DNA of 64,000 nucleotides from Phocoena phocoena. Lineage: Eukaryota > Chordata > Mammalia > Artiodactyla > Phocoenidae. The position numbers and the translations under genes were made by a program. Each line of letters starts with the position of its first letter. Position 1 is the first letter of the stretch. Positions 60,018 to 64,000 of the stretch are shown piece by piece. The notes beneath the pieces are model-generated. The model made no database searches. It worked only from the letters and a program-made list of their open reading frames with translations, and was not told the DNA's origin. The stretch lies in the NCBI RefSeq assembly GCF_963924675.1, contig NC_089234.1, positions 24,233,668 to 24,297,667 on the forward strand, written 5' to 3'.

Positions 60018-61408
60018 TTTAAATGCTGCTGGGACAACTAGATATCCAAATGTAAAAGGATGAAGTTGGGTCCCTGTCTCATATCATATACAGAAATTAC
60101 TCAAAATGTATCAACAACCTAAAACTCTTAAAAGAAAATTTAGGGGTAAATCTTAAAGACCTTGGATTTAGAAACGAATTCTTATATATAACAACAAAAG
60201 CATGAACAACAAAAGAAAAGATAGATTGGACTTCGTCAAAATTTTATAACTTTGTGCCTCAAAGTACATTATCAAGAAAATGAAAAAACAATATACAGAA
60301 TAGGAAAAAATATTTGCAAATTATGTATCTGATAGCTGTCTAGTATCCAGAATAAAGAACTCTTAAGAGCTCAATAACAAAAAGACAAACAACTCAATTA
60401 AAAAGTGGGCAAAAGACTTGAATAGACATTTCTCCAGAGAATATATACAGATGAGCAGCAACAAACACATGAAAGGATGATCAACATCATTAGTCATTAG
60501 GGAAATATGAACCACAATGAGATACCACTTCACACCCACTAGGATGGTTATTAAAAGAAAAAAACCAGGGCTTCCCTGGTGGCGCAGTGGTTGAGAGTCC
60601 GCCTGCTGATGCAGGGGACACGGGTTTGTGCCCCGGCCCAGGAGGATCCCACATGCCCCGGAGCGGCTGGGCCCCTCAGCCATGGCCACTGAGCCTGCGC
60701 GTCCGGAGCCTATTCTCAACAACGGGAGAGGCCACAACAGTGAGAGGCCCGCGTACCGCAAACAAACAAAAAATAACCCCGGAAAATCAGTGTTGGTGAA
60801 GGTATGGAAAAGCTGGAACCCAAAACAATTTAGTGGCTCCTCAAAAAGTTAATTAGAGCTACAATATAAACAAGCAATTCCGCTACAAATTTGGACATAT
60901 ATGTTTGGTATAGATCCAAAATAATTGAAAACAAATATATGTACACACATGTTCATAACAGCACTAGCTGACAACACACAAAATGTAGAACCCCAAATGT
61001 TCTTCAATGGATGAATGCATAAAAAAACTGTGACGTATGTAGACAATGAAATATTATTGAGCCATATAGAGGAATGAAGTACTGACACCTGCTACAACAA
61101 GGATGAACCTAGGAAACATTATGCTAAGCCAAAGAAGCCAGACAAAATATCACATCTTGTATGATTCTGTTTATATGAAATATCCAGAACAAGTAAATCC
61201 ATAGAAACAAAAGGCAGACTGGTAGTTGCCAGGGGCTGGGAGGGACAGGGAGATGGAGGTTAACTGCTTTCTTTTGGGGGTGATGAAAATATTTTAGAAC
61301 TACAAAGAGATGGTGGTTGCCCAACACTGTAAGTGTACTAAATTCCACTGAATTATTCACTTTAAAATGGTTAATTTTATCTTATATGCATTTCACCTCA
61401 ATTAAAAA
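60018..61408 (+). mobile_element. Second, older L1 3' part, split by a SINE
   Basis: Begins 'gctgctgggacaactagata' (ORF2 C-terminal region), continues with 'agtgggcaaaagacttgaat', 'agacatttctccagagaata' and 'gagataccacttcacaccca', then after the SINE (60568-60771) goes on through 'ttatgctaagccaaagaagc' and 'tggtagttgccaggggctgg' to the 3' end near 61408. Text is more diverged and of a different subfamily from 58459-60017. Confidence 0.88.
60568..60771 (+). mobile_element. CHR SINE, short form, nested in L1
   Basis: Head gggcttccctggtggcgcag, B-box-like gggtttgtgccc, end gcgtaccgcaaacaaacaaa. Flanks aaaaaaaacca and aaaaaataacc are A-rich, so the target duplication is only suggestive. Confidence 0.95.
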
Positions 61409-61469
61409 GAAAAAGCAAACCAGATAAACCAATTCTTAAATTTTTAAAATGTATTCAAAAGACAAAGCT
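61409..61469. other. A-rich spacer
   Basis: A-rich tail of the L1 followed by a short spacer. Confidence 0.4.
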
Positions 61470-61590
61470 TCCTGAAGGTAGAAATCAAGTCTCACTCACC
61501 TTTACGTGCCCTCACCGCCTTGATCTTTAGCACAAACTGGGACATGAAGATAATGAACGGTATTTACCTGGATGAATAAATAATCTGAAG
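61470..61590 (+). mobile_element. L2 LINE 3' end
   Basis: 'gaaggtagaaatcaagtctc', 'tagcacaaactgggacatga' and 'cctggatgaataaataatct' fit a diverged L2 terminus. Confidence 0.5.
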
Positions 61591-62239
61591 AAAAGCTATA
61601 TATAAACTTTGGAGACTTAGAAGTTCCATAATACCTTCCTTACTTTCATCTATCCTTTTAAGTTTGTTTAAATGTTTCCTTAGATTTTCTTTTTCCAACC
61701 AAAGCAATACTCCCTAGATGCTACAAGCCAACAACAGAGGTAAACAAAGAGTTTCCACCACCCGCTCACCCCACACCCCAACCCTGCAGCCTCTGTACTC
61801 TCACAAACACGGGTTCCCGGTATTAACAGATTAACAATCTTGGGTGTATCTTATACTGTCCCTCTCATGCTTATTCAAATATCTCCCGAATGATGCATGC
61901 AACTCATCTTTCAGTTATAATCTTGGTATTAGTATTCCGAGAGTGAATTACTCCTGTGTGCTTTTTTCCCTTCATCTCCTCCCCCAGATGATGGGGGCCA
62001 AGAGAAAATGATTAGGTGGCATCTTCCCAGGTCAAAGGCATGACATTTCAACTGGTCCATGCATTGTCTAATGACGCAAAGTGGGAGTTTGATTTGAAAC
62101 TTTAAATGAGAAAGCTTAAGTAGGTGAGACATTTGGCAACAACCATTCTCCCACCCCTAATATATGCTATTCATTGTTTTATAACCATCCCCCCTTATCA
62201 GCAGAGACCGTCTGCCTCCCAACATGGATTTTACCCAGG
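61591..62239. other. No recognised feature
   Basis: Single-copy DNA. No gene is seen. The minus-strand 67-codon frame at 61929-62132 lacks motifs. Confidence 0.45.
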
Positions 62240-62301
62240 ATTATTCTGACTTTTCTCAATTCACAGGTAGCATTTCATCACCTCTAATATTTACTTATTT
62301 A
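62240..62301 (+). mobile_element. L2, part left of MER2
   Basis: 'gcatttcatcacctctaata' then tttacttatttac follows the L2 ...agcacttatcac...tttacttattta... segment and continues after 62615. Confidence 0.6.
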
Positions 62302-62614
62302 CAGTCAGCCCTCTCTATCCACAGGTTCTGCATCTGCTGATTCAACTAACCACTGATGTAAAGTATTTGGGGGAAAAAAAAGTCCAGAAAGTTCCAAAAA
62401 GCAAAACTTTAATTTTCCATAAGCCAGCAACTATGTACATTGTATTAGGTATTATAAGTAATCTTATAGTAGAGGTAGTTTAAAGTATACCGGAGGATGT
62501 GCACAGGTTATATGCAAACACTACACCACTTTATACAAGGGACTTGAACATCCATGGATTTTGTTATCTGCTGGGGTCCTGGAACCAATCCCCATGGATA
62601 TCGAGGGACAACTG
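62302..62614 (-). mobile_element. MER2-type Tigger MITE, antisense
   Basis: Starts cagtcagccctctctatcc, ends gatatcgagggacaactg. Inside are 'gtacattgtattaggtatta', 'gtttaaagtataccggagga' and 'atacaagggacttgaacatc' then catgg, as in MER2. Flanked by TA on both sides, the expected target of Tc1/mariner transposons. About 313 bp; the family consensus is about 345. Confidence 0.88.
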
Positions 62615-62770
62615 TATTTACTTATTTTGCTTACTGTCTGCCCCTCCCCCCACTAGCATGTTACCTCTATAGGGCAGAGATTTTGGTCTGTTCTGTTCAT
62701 TGACATATGCCCAGCACCTAGAATACTGCCTGGAACGTAACAGGTGATCATATAAGAACATATCGTAAAA
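62615..62770 (+). mobile_element. L2 LINE 3' end, right of MER2
   Basis: 'cttactgtctgcccctcccc' then ccactagcatg, 'tctatagggcagagattttg' and 'ccagcacctagaatactgcc' are the L2 3' end. Confidence 0.82.
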
Positions 62771-63727
62771 GAATATTCATATATAAAAAATTCTACGAGA
62801 TCTCCCCTTTTAGGACCTCTTGTAAAGGTCACTTCCCTCTAGAAAATGTTAAGCGTATATAAATCTGGAATATTTCCTCTTCTCTCCTCTCCTTCCTGGT
62901 TCCCCAGGAAGATTACAGCTAAATAAGGGAGAGTGGAAAGTTGACCAATTCAAAAGGTTCTAGCTTGCCTAAAGCTACCAGCTTCTCACCTCTCTGTTTC
63001 CCCAGTGAAGCTTAGAGATAATAGACCCTCCCTGTGTATTATCCTAAGAGACTTGATAAGCCCCTCTACATAATCTTGCTGGGTCTTTAGTCCAACCTTT
63101 TGGAGAGACAGAGAATGAGGTATCACCTTATCACAGAAAGACATCTGGGAGGCTTCCGAGTGACATGAGGGAACTGATGTCAGAATCCACAGCTCCAGCT
63201 GCTCAGGACTGTCGTCGATGCCAGCAAGAAGCATCTCCTCTCCCTCATGAGGTCGTGTTTAAAAATCCTAATTCAGTGTCCTATTTTTCTACCACAGCAA
63301 GCATGTCCCCCCAAACCTATTTTGGGACCAACAGAGTACAAAAACAGAGGCTCAAGGTTTTTTCAAGAAGTACTGGTTGATTGGCAATTTTGTGGAACGT
63401 CTTTCCATTTGGGTTTGTCTCGTGTTTTCCTATGATCAGACTGAGGTTAGGTATTTCTGGCAAAAATACCGAAGTGATATTTTTCCACAGAAATGAAGTT
63501 GTGTCCTCAGCACAATACTCTTTGAAAGTATCAAGGTCATAAAAGGCACACATACACACACACACACACTCTAAAACAAGTGATTTTCTACTTATACCGT
63601 ATAACTTTCACACCATCAAGCCATACTCAATATTTCCATAGTATTTGTGAAGTTGGAATCAAGTCATTGTCAATTGAGGGTGGTAAAAAATAAAGGACTT
63701 CCAACAAACCCCCGTCTACTACATCTC
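62771..63727. other. No gene identified
   Basis: About 1 kb of single-copy DNA with a short (CA)n at 63549-63569. Overlapping frames at 63165-63565 lack motifs. Confidence 0.45.
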
Positions 63728-63790
63728 ATTCATTCAGTAAATATGTATTGGAAACCTGAGCATCAGGCACTGCAGAGCAATGGGGAGTGA
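63728..63790 (-). mobile_element. L2/MIR3 3' end, antisense
   Basis: 'cattcattcagtaaatatgt' then attggaaacctgagcatcaggcac is the inverted L2 terminus. Confidence 0.6.
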
Positions 63791-64000
63791 CTCATTTCCA
63801 GTCCTCCTTTTACAACACAGAGTAAGTGAACTCTCTCTGATGAGCCTGGACCCCATCCCATGACTCATCTGGTGGCCTAGTTTAGTTTCCACCCACAGGA
63901 TGTGTATACAGCCATGGACATGCAGAAAGCAAAGGTTAGGATCAAGGTGAGAGACATTTTAAAGGAATGAGAAAAAGATAATTAATCGGATATGGAAGTA
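63791..64000. other. No recognised feature
   Basis: Short single-copy stretch to the window edge. Confidence 0.5.

Overview
This is 64 kb of gene-poor mammalian nuclear DNA, almost certainly from a cetacean. The diagnostic signal is a set of 14 tRNA-derived SINEs of the CHR family of whales, dolphins and their cetartiodactyl relatives. Eight are the short, clean ~210 bp form that ends in a poly-A run right after the motif gcgtaccgc. Ancient mammal-wide repeats (MIR, L2, MER5, MER20, MER2, MaLR-type LTRs) and several L1 subfamilies complete the picture. No bacterial gene layout, operon, RNA gene or CRISPR array is present. Family names are given from memory of consensus sequences; no repeat library was run.

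Layout. 1-1.3 kb: 5' end of an old antisense L1 with a tandem-monomer leader. 1.3-14 kb: mostly single-copy DNA with MIRs, SINEs, microsatellites, LTR-like remnants and a pair of inverted ~0.25 kb repeats (10.98-12.81 kb). 14.2-17.3 kb: an old LTR split by a 5'-truncated antisense L1 that carries a SINE at its 3' end. 17.3-28.6 kb: single-copy DNA with MIR clusters, SINEs, an ERV-type LTR and MER5. 28.6-34.0 kb: a near end-to-end antisense L1 (5' leader, ORF1, ORF2, 3' UTR, target-site duplication) inserted into a MIR. It has lost the ORF1/ORF2 junction including the endonuclease region and carries a nested SINE. 34-57 kb: L2 and MIR fossils, hAT MITEs, a MaLR LTR, SINEs and single-copy DNA, including one exon-like reading frame at 50.60-50.83 kb on the minus strand. 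56.9-61.4 kb: a composite of sense L1 segments with microsatellites and a SINE. 61.4-64 kb: L2 pieces, a MER2 and single-copy DNA.

No protein-coding gene can be named. All long recognisable open frames are decayed L1 ORF1/ORF2. The window is best read as intergenic or intronic sequence that has accumulated layers of retrotransposons. The nesting gives a relative chronology: MIR/L2 first, then old L1, MER and LTR elements, then the cetartiodactyl L1s, then CHR SINEs. The observations most worth following are the inverted repeat, the exon-like frame at 50.6 kb, and the L1 that lacks its endonuclease region.
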